This document shows, piece after piece, positions 53,405-61,193 of a stretch of DNA of 64,000 nt. This DNA is from Salinisphaera hydrothermalis (GTDB lineage: Bacteria > Pseudomonadota > Gammaproteobacteria > Nevskiales > Salinisphaeraceae): NCBI RefSeq assembly GCF_040361195.1, contig NZ_APNE01000002.1; one strand, given 5' to 3'. Position 1 is the stretch's first letter; each line of letters opens with the position of its first letter. The position numbers and the translations under genes are program-made. The notes under the pieces were generated by a model, which did not search any database, was not told the DNA's origin, and saw nothing but the letters and a program-made list of their open reading frames with translations.

Positions 53405-54039
53405 GCGCCATCCTTGAGCGGAATTTCAGCCAACCGCGCTTCACGCGCGGCTCGGGTGCGGGCATTCATGCGGCCATGGCAGGCCAGCCAGCGCAGCCAG
53501 AGCCGATAACGCGCGATCGCGCGTTCGACCACGTCGGGCGCGCGATCGCGGGTCTCGAGTCCGGCCATCAGCTGCAGACATTCGAGTTCGACCTGCTCGG
53601 CCGGCGCCGGATGATCGACCGGGGCCGGCGCGGCGCGCGCGTCCAGCGCACAAACACGGGCAGCGGCGAACTCGCCGGGCAGCCGCCGGTCATGCGCCAG
53701 CGCCCGGGCGGCCAGCAACGATCGCGCGCTGCCGTTCCAGTCGACCAGATCGACCGGCCCGAGCGGCCATTGCCGGAACAGTGCTTCCAGACATTCGGCT
53801 TCCGAGGTCTGGGTGGCGCGGATCAGGCGCGGCGTGACGCCGTCGTCGACCACGGCGGCGAGCGCGTCGATCCGGGTCAGATGACCGGGCAGATCGGCCC
53901 GCCCCCAGCGCTGGACGTGCACCTGTTCCAGGGCACGCGCCACACCGGCATCGTCCAGCTCGCCGTAGTCGGCCAGCCGGCGCGCGGCCGCGATATCCAG
54001 CCCCGTCTCGGCCACCAGTACGACCGTCGCGGTCGTCAC
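53401..54039 (-). CDS. Degenerate PolB-type 3'-5' exonuclease-like protein
   Basis: 212 residues. The order of segments follows the predicted 3'-5' exonuclease family related to DNA polymerase B: a first strand VVLVAET where the family has a DIET motif, then RRLADYGELDDAGVARAL, a VDWNGS strand where the family has SWNG, and a final helix (ERAIARYRLWLRWLACHGRM) where the family has an E-x-DV motif. The first Asp, the Asp after WNG and the last Asp are all missing; only the Glu of the first motif is left. It is also shorter than usual. The GTG start overlaps cysM (GTGA) and the stop overlaps rlmD (ATGA). Homology is my inference; activity is unlikely. Confidence 0.5.
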   Translation of the reverse strand: MTTATVVLVAETGLDIAAARRLADYGELDDAGVARALEQVHVQRWGRADLPGHLTRIDALAAVVDDGVTPRLIRATQTSEAECLEALFRQWPLGPVDLVDWNGSARSLLAARALAHDRRLPGEFAAARVCALDARAAPAPVDHPAPAEQVELECLQLMAGLETRDRAPDVVERAIARYRLWLRWLACHGRMNARTRAAREARLAEIPLKDGA

Positions 54040-54932
54040 GGTTTGTCGTAGACGCCGGTCGACAGATAGCGATCGCCGCGATCGCAGACGATCATCGCGA
54101 TGGTCGCGTTCTCCACTTCGGCGGCCACCGAGAGCGCGGCGAACACGCTGCCGCCCGAAGACGGCCCGGCAAAGATGCCTTCTTCCCGCGCCATGCGCTT
54201 CATCGTGGTTTCGGCATCGGCTTGTTCGACGTCGATGATCCGGTCCACGCGCTCGGGTTCGAAGATTTCCGGCAGATAGGCCTCGGGCCAGCGCCGGATG
54301 CCGGGAATCTTGGATTCGCCCGCCGGCTGTACGCCGATGATCTGGATATCCGGGTTCTGCTCTTTCAGATAACGCGAGCAGCCCATGATGGTGCCGGTCG
54401 TGCCCATGGTGGCCACGAAGTGCGTGATCTGGCCGCCGGTGGCGTCCCAGATCTCGGGCCCGGTGGTTTCGTAATGCGCCCGCGGATTATCGGGATTGGC
54501 GAACTGGTTGAGCAGATGGCCCTCGCCGTCGTCAGCCATTTGCTGCGCCAGATCGCGCGCCCCTTCCATGCCTTCGGCTTCGGACACCGAGACGATCTCG
54601 GCGCCATAGGCGCGCATCGAGGCCCGGCGTTCCTCGCTCATGTTCTCGGGCATGAGGAGGCGCATCTTGTAGCCCTCCATGGCCGCGACCATGGCCAGCG
54701 CGATGCCGGTGTTGCCGCTGGTGGCTTCGATCAGCGTATCGCCCGGCTTGATCTCGCCGCGCTCGGCGGCGCGCCGGATCATCGAGAACGCCGGCCGATC
54801 CTTGACCGATCCCGCCGGGTTATTCCCTTCGAGCTTGGCCAACAGCGTGTTGGAGGTATGACCGGGCAGCCGCTGCAATTGCACGAGCGGGCTGTTGCCG
54901 ACGTAATTCTGGAGCGTGGGATAGCTTTTCAT
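54036..54932 (-). CDS. cysM: Cysteine synthase B
   Basis: 298 residues, PLP-dependent beta-family. NSPLVQLQRLP at the N-terminus, the PLP lysine in GNNPAGSVKDRPA (about residue 44), the sulfate/acetylserine loop EATSGNTGIAL, and GTTGTIMG with the phosphate-binding Gly loop; ends with PSSGGSVFAAL. CysM makes cysteine from O-acetylserine with sulfide or thiosulfate. The short length and GNNPAGSVKDR favour CysM over CysK. Confidence 0.93.
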   Translation of the reverse strand: MKSYPTLQNYVGNSPLVQLQRLPGHTSNTLLAKLEGNNPAGSVKDRPAFSMIRRAAERGEIKPGDTLIEATSGNTGIALAMVAAMEGYKMRLLMPENMSEERRASMRAYGAEIVSVSEAEGMEGARDLAQQMADDGEGHLLNQFANPDNPRAHYETTGPEIWDATGGQITHFVATMGTTGTIMGCSRYLKEQNPDIQIIGVQPAGESKIPGIRRWPEAYLPEIFEPERVDRIIDVEQADAETTMKRMAREEGIFAGPSSGGSVFAALSVAAEVENATIAMIVCDRGDRYLSTGVYDKP

Positions 54933-54978
54933 GGGCAGAGTCTAGCAGTCGCGTGGGCTGAGTCAGAGCGGCGCGAAC

Positions 54979-55743
54979 TCAGTGCAGATTTCGTCGCGCG
55001 GTTTCCATCGCAGCGCGCATCTCGCGTACCGCCTCGCCGAGACCGACGAACACCGCCCGCGCAATCAGCGCATGGCCGATATTGAGCTCGACGATGGACC
55101 CGATCTCCGCGATCGAGCCCACGTTGTCGACGTGCAGGCCATGCCCCGCATGCACCTCGATGCCGTGATCCGCCGCGCGCTTCGCGGCCGCCACGATGCG
55201 CTCGAGTTCGCGTTCGGCGGCGCCTTCGTCCGTCGCATCGGCATAAGCGCCGGTATGAATCTCGATGAAGCGTGCGCCGGCTTCGGCGGCGGCATCGATC
55301 TGGGCCTCGTCCGGGTCGATGAACAGGGCCACGTTGATGCCCGCGCCGTGCAGCTTATCCAGGCCGTCACGCACGCGCTCCAGCTGACCGGCCACGTCGA
55401 GCCCGCCCTCGGTGGTCAGTTCCTCGCGCGATTCGGGCACGAGACAACAATCGCGCGGCTTGTTGGCCAGCGCGATATCGATCATCTCGTCGGTGAGCGC
55501 CATTTCCAGATTCACCGCCACGTCGCCCGACGCGCACAGCGTTTCGACGTCGGCATCCTGGATATGACGCCGATCCTCGCGCAGGTGCACGGTGATGCTG
55601 TCGGCACCGGCGGCGATCGCCTGGCGGGCGGCATCGACCACGCTGGGGTAGCTCGTGCCACGGGCCTGGCGCAACGTGGCGACATGATCGACGTTGACGC
55701 CGAGGCGCAGGCCGGACGGCTGGATTGCGGTGCTCGCATTCAT
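54979..55743 (-). CDS. pdxJ: Pyridoxine 5'-phosphate synthase
   Basis: 254 residues, TIM barrel. RLGVNVDHVATLRQARGTSYPSV near the start, SITVHLREDRRHIQDADV, VPESREELTTEGGLDV, and EVHAGHGLHVDNV are family motifs holding the catalytic Glu/His residues. It condenses aminoacetone phosphate with deoxyxylulose phosphate. The start overlaps recO by ATGA. acpS, often next to pdxJ, is absent; cysM comes next. Confidence 0.96.
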   Translation of the reverse strand: MNASTAIQPSGLRLGVNVDHVATLRQARGTSYPSVVDAARQAIAAGADSITVHLREDRRHIQDADVETLCASGDVAVNLEMALTDEMIDIALANKPRDCCLVPESREELTTEGGLDVAGQLERVRDGLDKLHGAGINVALFIDPDEAQIDAAAEAGARFIEIHTGAYADATDEGAAERELERIVAAAKRAADHGIEVHAGHGLHVDNVGSIAEIGSIVELNIGHALIARAVFVGLGEAVREMRAAMETARRNLH

Positions 55744-56486
55744 GGGTTATCTCCCGCATCGGGTTCGCCGCGGCGCCCGCCGTCAGCGAATTGTTGCATG
55801 GCTTGTAGCGTTGCCACGGATTTTAACGGCTTGGGCCCGATGTGCGGGGCCAGTGCCGCCTGCATCAGATCGCGCGCCTGACGAATCGCTTCGCGATCGG
55901 GCAGCCGTCCGTCCACCAAGCCGATCAACGTACGCCCGGCCACGGCCACCTCATCGCCGCGTGCGCGGCCCTGTCGCAGGCCGTGTTCGACGTGCCAGGC
56001 ATAATCGGCCTCGCGCTCGATGCGCTCGCCGGCTTCGGTCATGCCCAGGGATAACCCGTACCCCAGCTCATCGAGCAGGTCGCGCTCGAAGAACCGCAGC
56101 GCCACGATTGCGGGCGCGCCGTCAGCCATGGCGGCCAGTGTGGCCGCGAAACTGTCGTGGACCGTCGCATGCGGGTCGTCGCGCGCGGTCAGCCGCATGA
56201 TCAGTTCGGCCGCATACAGCCCGCCCATCAGCGCGTTGCCGGACAGCGCATGGCCCCGTACGTATTCCACGCCGGTCAGGGTGTACAGTTCGCCGCGTCC
56301 GCTCCAGGACAGCTCCACGAGCGATAGCGGCTCGAGCAACCCGCGCCAGCGCGATTTCGCCCGGCGGGCGCCCTTGGCGATGGCGGCGATCCGGCCGTGC
56401 TCGCGGGTCATCGCCTCCACGATCATGCTGGTATCGCGCCAGGGGCGCCGATGCAGCACGAGCGCGCGTTCGAGTTCGACCCGCAC
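55740..56486 (-). CDS. recO: DNA repair protein RecO
   Basis: 248 residues starting at a GTG. An N-terminal OB fold (about 1-80; LVLHRRPWRDTSMIVEAMTREHG, KGARRAKSRWRGLLEP) is followed by the helical RecO_C domain (YAAELIMRLT, FFERDLLDELGYGLSL). The four zinc cysteines of some RecO proteins are absent. RecO works with RecR to load RecA at gaps. It follows era by 15 nt. Confidence 0.94.
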   Translation of the reverse strand: MRVELERALVLHRRPWRDTSMIVEAMTREHGRIAAIAKGARRAKSRWRGLLEPLSLVELSWSGRGELYTLTGVEYVRGHALSGNALMGGLYAAELIMRLTARDDPHATVHDSFAATLAAMADGAPAIVALRFFERDLLDELGYGLSLGMTEAGERIEREADYAWHVEHGLRQGRARGDEVAVAGRTLIGLVDGRLPDREAIRQARDLMQAALAPHIGPKPLKSVATLQAMQQFADGGRRGEPDAGDNP

Positions 56487-56501
56487 CGCGGCGAGGCCCG
56501 A

Positions 56502-57395
56502 TCAGTGACCCAGGTCGCGCACGCTGGCTTCGGAGTCGATCCAGTTGTCGCGTACCTTGACCCACAGCCGCAGATCCACGCGCTGGCCGAGCCGGTCGAC
56601 CAGATCCAGCCGCGCCGCCCGCCCGATCTTCTTGAGCATGGCGCCGCCGCGACCGATCACGATCGACTTGTGATTATCGCGCGCGACCCAGATGCAGGCA
56701 TGAATTTCGATCTGCTCGCCGGAGGTATCGAAGCGCTCGATCTCGATCGCGACCGAATACGGCAGCTCCTGCTGCAGATGCATCATCAGCTTCTCACGCA
56801 CCGCCTCGGCGGCGAGGAAGCGCATGTTGCGATCGGTATATTCATCCTCTGGGAAGAGATACGGCCCTTCCGGCATGTAGGCCACACACTCTTGAATCAG
56901 CGCATCCAGGTTGTCGGCCTTCTGTGCCGACAACGGCACGACGAAATCGAACGCGCGCCGTGCGGCAACGTCTTCGATGAAGGGCAGCAGCTCGGTCTTG
57001 TCGGCGACGCGATCGGTCTTGTTGACCACCAGCCCCACCGGGGTGTTGAGTTTTTCCAGCCGCGCGAGTGCGGCGGCATCATCCGCACGCCACTGGCCGG
57101 CCTCGACCACGAACAGCACCAGATCGATGCCGGCAAGACTGGCCACCGCGGTTTCGTTCATGACCCGATTGAGCGCGGTCTTCTGGCTCGTATGCAGGCC
57201 TGGCGTATCGACCAGGGCGATCTGCACGTCGTCGCGCGTGAGTACCCCGATGATTCGATGACGCGTGGTTTGGGGCTTGGGTGTAACGATCGAGACTTTT
57301 TCGCCCACCAGCGCGTTGACCAGCGTGGACTTGCCCACGTTGGGCCGGCCGACGAGGGCCACCATGCCGCTCTTGGGAGAGGAGGATTCGCTCAT
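56502..57395 (-). CDS. era: GTPase Era
   Basis: 297 residues. GTPase motifs G1 GRPNVGKSTLVN, G2 around TTRHRIIG, G3 DTPGLH, G4 NKTD, then a C-terminal KH domain with IVIGRGGAMLKKIGRAARLDL. Era binds the 3' end of 16S rRNA in 30S maturation. Its start overlaps the rnc stop (ATGA). Confidence 0.97.
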   Translation of the reverse strand: MSESSSPKSGMVALVGRPNVGKSTLVNALVGEKVSIVTPKPQTTRHRIIGVLTRDDVQIALVDTPGLHTSQKTALNRVMNETAVASLAGIDLVLFVVEAGQWRADDAAALARLEKLNTPVGLVVNKTDRVADKTELLPFIEDVAARRAFDFVVPLSAQKADNLDALIQECVAYMPEGPYLFPEDEYTDRNMRFLAAEAVREKLMMHLQQELPYSVAIEIERFDTSGEQIEIHACIWVARDNHKSIVIGRGGAMLKKIGRAARLDLVDRLGQRVDLRLWVKVRDNWIDSEASVRDLGH

Positions 57396-58099
57396 GTCTG
57401 TTTGCCTTCCAGGCGTTGCAGCATCCGCTGGGCCGCGTTCTGTTCGGCCTTGCGCCGACCACCGCCCTCGCCTTCGACCGCATCGCCGGTATCGGCGAGA
57501 CGACAGCGCGCGACGAAATGCTGGGCATGGTCAGCGCCGGAGATGCTGACCACTTCGTATTCGGGACGGGATCGTGCTCGGGCCTGCAGCCATTCCTGCA
57601 GGCGGGTCTTGGCATCCTTGAGACTATCGGCCGTCGGCAGCTCGGCCAGGCGCCGGCGATACAGCGCGAGGATGACGTCGCGCGTGGCATCGAACCCGGC
57701 ATCGCAGTAGATCGCACCGAGTATGGCTTCCACACCGTCCGCCTTGACCGAGGCACGCCGCCGGCTGCCGGCCTGGTTCTCGCCCGGACCGAGCACCAGC
57801 AGATCGGCGAGGTGCAGTTCGTCGGCGATCTCGGCCAGCGTACGCTCACGCACGAGCGCGGCGCGCAGGCGCGACAGATCGCCCTCGGACGCTTCCGGGT
57901 TCTGCTCGAACAAGGCCGCTGCGATCACGAAATTCAGGACGCCGTCGCCGAGAAATTCGAGCCGCTCGTTGTGATTGGGCCCGGCGCTACGATGCGTGAG
58001 CGCCTGCGCGAGCAGCGAACGCGCGGTAAAGACGTGGCCGATCCGCTGCTGAAATTCATCGCGCGCCTGGGCACGGTTGACCGATTCGCCCCCGCTCAT
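57392..58099 (-). CDS. rnc: Ribonuclease III
   Basis: 235 residues from MSGGESVNRA, 7 nt after the DUF4845 stop; a GTG seven codons earlier would run into that gene. The endonuclease domain signature is NERLEFLGDGVLNFVIA and KADGVEAILGAIYCDAG carries the second catalytic Asp/Glu set. The dsRBD (about 160-230) starts DAKTRLQEWLQAR. It processes rRNA and other double-stranded RNA. Confidence 0.96.
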   Translation of the reverse strand: MSGGESVNRAQARDEFQQRIGHVFTARSLLAQALTHRSAGPNHNERLEFLGDGVLNFVIAAALFEQNPEASEGDLSRLRAALVRERTLAEIADELHLADLLVLGPGENQAGSRRRASVKADGVEAILGAIYCDAGFDATRDVILALYRRRLAELPTADSLKDAKTRLQEWLQARARSRPEYEVVSISGADHAQHFVARCRLADTGDAVEGEGGGRRKAEQNAAQRMLQRLEGKQT

Positions 58100-58106
58100 G
58101 CCCGGC

Positions 58107-58505
58107 TTACCCGCCGCCACCGGTCATGCGGGCGCGATCGTCGAAGGTATAAACCAGCGACATATTGAACGCCAAAGGACGGCGCACCTCGTAGTGCAGC
58201 GACAGCACGCGCGTCTCGCCTTCGTGACCGACGGCGATGTCGCGCGGCGAGACATCCGCGGCATAGCCGGCTTCGAAATGACGCGCTACAGCCCGTTGAA
58301 TCGCGATGGCATCGGCATGCTGCATCGAAGGATCCTGGGCGACTTCGCTCAAGGCCTTTTGGACCTCGCGGTTGTTGAGATAGACCGGCACGCTGCGAAC
58401 GCCGACGAACACGATGATACCGAACGTGATCAGGACATAGAGCCCGGACCAGAACGTGAATCCACCTTGGCGTTGTCTGAATGCGCTTCGCCTCATGTCG
58501 TTCAT
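58107..58505 (-). CDS. DUF4845 membrane protein
   Basis: About 132 residues. A basic N-terminus with RQGGFTFWSGLYVLITFGIIVFVGVRSVPVYLNN forms one membrane helix, superficially like a pilin start but without Glu5. A small periplasmic domain follows (VSPRDIAVGHEGETRVLSLHYEVRRPL...VYTF). Genes of this family sit between lepB and rnc in many gammaproteobacteria; the function is unknown. I choose the ATG overlapping the lepB stop (ATGA). Confidence 0.85.
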   Translation of the reverse strand: MNDMRRSAFRQRQGGFTFWSGLYVLITFGIIVFVGVRSVPVYLNNREVQKALSEVAQDPSMQHADAIAIQRAVARHFEAGYAADVSPRDIAVGHEGETRVLSLHYEVRRPLAFNMSLVYTFDDRARMTGGGG

Positions 58506-59287
58506 TCTTTCAGCCATGTCCCGATGCGCGACAGACGGACATGGAAATCCGAGAAATCGATACTCATCCAAATCAGATCCGCACGGCCCACGAGGTTCTT
58601 TTCCGGCACGAAGCCCCAGATACGCGAGTCCGAACTGTTGTCGCGATTATCACCCATGGCGAAATACTCGCCCTTGGGCACGGTCACGCTGGCCTGTGGC
58701 CCTTCGCGCCCGACGACGTGCAGAATCTTGTGCGGGGACTTGGTGCCCGGGAGTTTTTCCATGAACAACTGCATCTGGTCGTAGACGTCGGCGTCCGGCC
58801 CGTCGTAGACCCCCATGTATTTCTTCGGCACTGGCTTGCCGTTGATATACAGCTGCTCGTTGCGATACGTGATCTTGTCGCCCGGCAGGCCGATGATGCG
58901 TTTGATGTAATCCTCGCTCGGATTACGCGGGTAACGAAACACCGCCACGTCGCCACGCTTGGGCTCGCCGGTGTCGAGGATCTTGGTGTGGGTCACCGGC
59001 AGGCGCAGGCCGTAGGAGAACTTGGAAACCAGCACGAAATCGCCGACGAGCAGCGTCGGCACCATGGATTTCGAGGGGATGCGGAACGGCTCGAACACGA
59101 ACGCCCGCAGCAGAAGCACCGCCAGCAACACCGGGAAGAAGGAGCGACAGAACTCGGTCGCCCAGTTGCCTTCGGTGCCGGCCGGGCGGCGCTTGGCGAG
59201 TATCAATCGATCCACGAGCCATACGACGCCGGTGATCAGACAGGCCAGCGTCAGCCAGGCTTCGAAGTTCATGTCGATATGACTCAT
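58502..59287 (-). CDS. lepB: Signal peptidase I
   Basis: 261 residues. Two N-terminal membrane helices, then the catalytic Ser in RIPSKSMVPTLLVGD, the catalytic Lys in DYIKRIIGLPGDKI, and GDNRDNSSDSRIWGFV. It cleaves Sec/Tat signal peptides in the periplasm. It lies 12 nt after lepA. Confidence 0.96.
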   Translation of the reverse strand: MSHIDMNFEAWLTLACLITGVVWLVDRLILAKRRPAGTEGNWATEFCRSFFPVLLAVLLLRAFVFEPFRIPSKSMVPTLLVGDFVLVSKFSYGLRLPVTHTKILDTGEPKRGDVAVFRYPRNPSEDYIKRIIGLPGDKITYRNEQLYINGKPVPKKYMGVYDGPDADVYDQMQLFMEKLPGTKSPHKILHVVGREGPQASVTVPKGEYFAMGDNRDNSSDSRIWGFVPEKNLVGRADLIWMSIDFSDFHVRLSRIGTWLKE

Positions 59288-59299
59288 GGATCGCGATTC

Positions 59300-61099
59300 C
59301 TAGTCTTTGTCGTCCGTAGAGAGCACGGCAAGGAATGCTTCCTGCGGAATCTCCACGCTGCCGAGCTGTTTCATTCGCTTCTTGCCTTCCTTCTGTTTCT
59401 CCAGCAGCTTGCGCTTGCGCGAGACGTCGCCGCCGTAGCACTTGGCGGTGACGTTTTTGCGCATGGCCTTGACCGTCGAACGCGCAATGATGCGCGTACC
59501 GATCGTGGCCTGGATCGCCACATCGAACATTTGCCGGGGCACGATGTTCTTGAGCTTTTCCACCAGCGCCTTGCCACGGTCGTAAGCCTGCTCGCGATGC
59601 ACGATATGCGCGAGCGCATCGACCGCGTCGCCATTGATCAACACATCGAGCCGGACCAGATCAGCGGCCTGGAAGCGTGCGAAATCGTACTCGAAGGAGG
59701 CGAAACCACGGGAAACGGATTTCAGCCGGTCGAAGAAATCGAGCACCACTTCGGACAGCGGCATCTCGAAATCCATCTGCACCGAATTGCCCATGTAGGC
59801 CATGTTCTTCTGTACGCCGCGTTTTTCCATGCACAGCTGCATGACCGGACCGACGAACTCTTGCGGCATGAGGATCGAAGCCTTGATGATCGGCTCGCGA
59901 ATCTCGTCGATCTCGCCCGTGGGCGGCAGTTGCTGCGGATTGGAGATCGACAGCTCCTCACCGGCATGGGTAAGCACCTGATACACCACGGTCGGCGCGG
60001 TGGTGATCAGATCGAGCCCGTATTCGCGTTCCAGGCGCTCCTGCACGATTTCCATGTGCAGCATGCCGAGAAAGCCGATGCGGAAACCGAAGCCGAGCGC
60101 GGCGGACGTTTCCGGCTCGTAGTTGAGCGAGGAGTCGTTCAGGCGCAGCTTGGCCAGCGCATCGCGAAAATCCTCGTAGTCATCGGAATCGACCGTGAAC
60201 AGGCCGGCGAACACGCGCGGCTGGATCTGCTTGAAGCCCGGTACGCGCTCGCTGCACGGCGCGTACGCATGGGTGAGCGTATCGCCGACAGGCGCGCCGT
60301 CAATGTTCTTGATGCCGGCCACCACATAGCCGACCTCGCCCACTTCCAGCGCGGGGCGCGATTTCTTCTTCGGCGTGAACACGCCAACGTCGTCGACGTC
60401 GTAGGCGCGCCCGGTCGACATGACCTTCATCCTGTCGCCCTTGGCCAGCCGCCCGTTGCGGATGCGCACCAGCGACACTACGCCCAGGTAATTGTCGAAC
60501 CAGGAATCGATGATCAACGCCTGCAGCGGCGCGTCCGGGTCGCCCGCCGGCGGCGGCACGCGCCGAATGATCGCCTCGAGCACATCATCGACGCCCTCGC
60601 CCGACTTGGCCGAGACCAACAGACGATCGGTGGCCTCGATACCGATCACATCCTCGATCTGTTGGGCCACGCGATCGGGATCGGCCGCCGGCAGGTCGAT
60701 TTTGTTCAGCACCGGCAGGACTTCCAGATCCTGTTCGATGGCAGTGTAGGTGTTCGCCACGCTCTGGGCTTCCACGCCCTGCGACGCGTCGACCACCAGC
60801 AGCGCGCCCTCGCAGGCGAACAACGAGCGCGAAACCTCGTAGGAGAAATCGACGTGGCCCGGCGTATCGATAAAATTGAGCGTGTAGGTCTCGCCGTTGG
60901 CGGCCGTGTAGTCGAGCGTCACCGCTTGCGACTTGATGGTGATCCCGCGCTCGCGTTCGAGATCCATGGAATCGAGCACCTGATCCGCCATTTCGCGTTC
61001 CGTCAGACCGTTGCAGGTCCGAATGAAGCGATCGGCAAGCGTGGACTTGCCATGGTCGATATGCGCGATGATCGAAAAATTGCGGATATGTGACTGCAT
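59300..61099 (-). CDS. lepA: Elongation factor 4 (back-translocating GTPase LepA)
   Basis: 599 residues. G1 AHIDHGKSTLADR, G3 DTPGHVDFSYEVSRSL, G4 NKIDLP, then the LepA-specific C-terminal domain (AKCYGGDVSRKRKLLEKQKEGKKR). It acts on ribosomes to correct or pause translocation. It is separated from mucD by a terminator, so it should have its own promoter, then heads lepA-lepB. Confidence 0.97.
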   Translation of the reverse strand: MQSHIRNFSIIAHIDHGKSTLADRFIRTCNGLTEREMADQVLDSMDLERERGITIKSQAVTLDYTAANGETYTLNFIDTPGHVDFSYEVSRSLFACEGALLVVDASQGVEAQSVANTYTAIEQDLEVLPVLNKIDLPAADPDRVAQQIEDVIGIEATDRLLVSAKSGEGVDDVLEAIIRRVPPPAGDPDAPLQALIIDSWFDNYLGVVSLVRIRNGRLAKGDRMKVMSTGRAYDVDDVGVFTPKKKSRPALEVGEVGYVVAGIKNIDGAPVGDTLTHAYAPCSERVPGFKQIQPRVFAGLFTVDSDDYEDFRDALAKLRLNDSSLNYEPETSAALGFGFRIGFLGMLHMEIVQERLEREYGLDLITTAPTVVYQVLTHAGEELSISNPQQLPPTGEIDEIREPIIKASILMPQEFVGPVMQLCMEKRGVQKNMAYMGNSVQMDFEMPLSEVVLDFFDRLKSVSRGFASFEYDFARFQAADLVRLDVLINGDAVDALAHIVHREQAYDRGKALVEKLKNIVPRQMFDVAIQATIGTRIIARSTVKAMRKNVTAKCYGGDVSRKRKLLEKQKEGKKRMKQLGSVEIPQEAFLAVLSTDDKD

Positions 61100-61120
61100 T
61101 CAGTGCGCCAGCGCCGACAC

Positions 61121-61151
61121 AAAACAATCGCCCCGGCAAAGCCGGGGCGAT
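61121..61151 (-). terminator. Intrinsic terminator of mucD
   Basis: On the minus strand, the 11-bp stem ATCGCCCCGGC/GCCGGGGCGAT (61151-61141 with 61137-61127), a 3-nt loop, then TGTTTTGTG. It lies 42 nt after the mucD stop. Confidence 0.85.
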
Positions 61152-61193
61152 ACGGATTACGACGCGCAGTATACGCGCCCGACCGGTTTTTTT

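Noticed and set aside
58450..58505. Prepilin-like start (QGGFTFW) in the DUF4845 protein
   Set aside because: It lacks Glu5 and the typical pilin helix sequence; the lepB-rnc position and the remainder of the protein fit DUF4845.
58481..61093. 870-codon open frame antisense to lepA and lepB
   Set aside because: It lies opposite two certain genes, shows no domain motif, and has the Arg/His/Asp/Gly-rich composition produced when GC-rich codons are read on the other strand.
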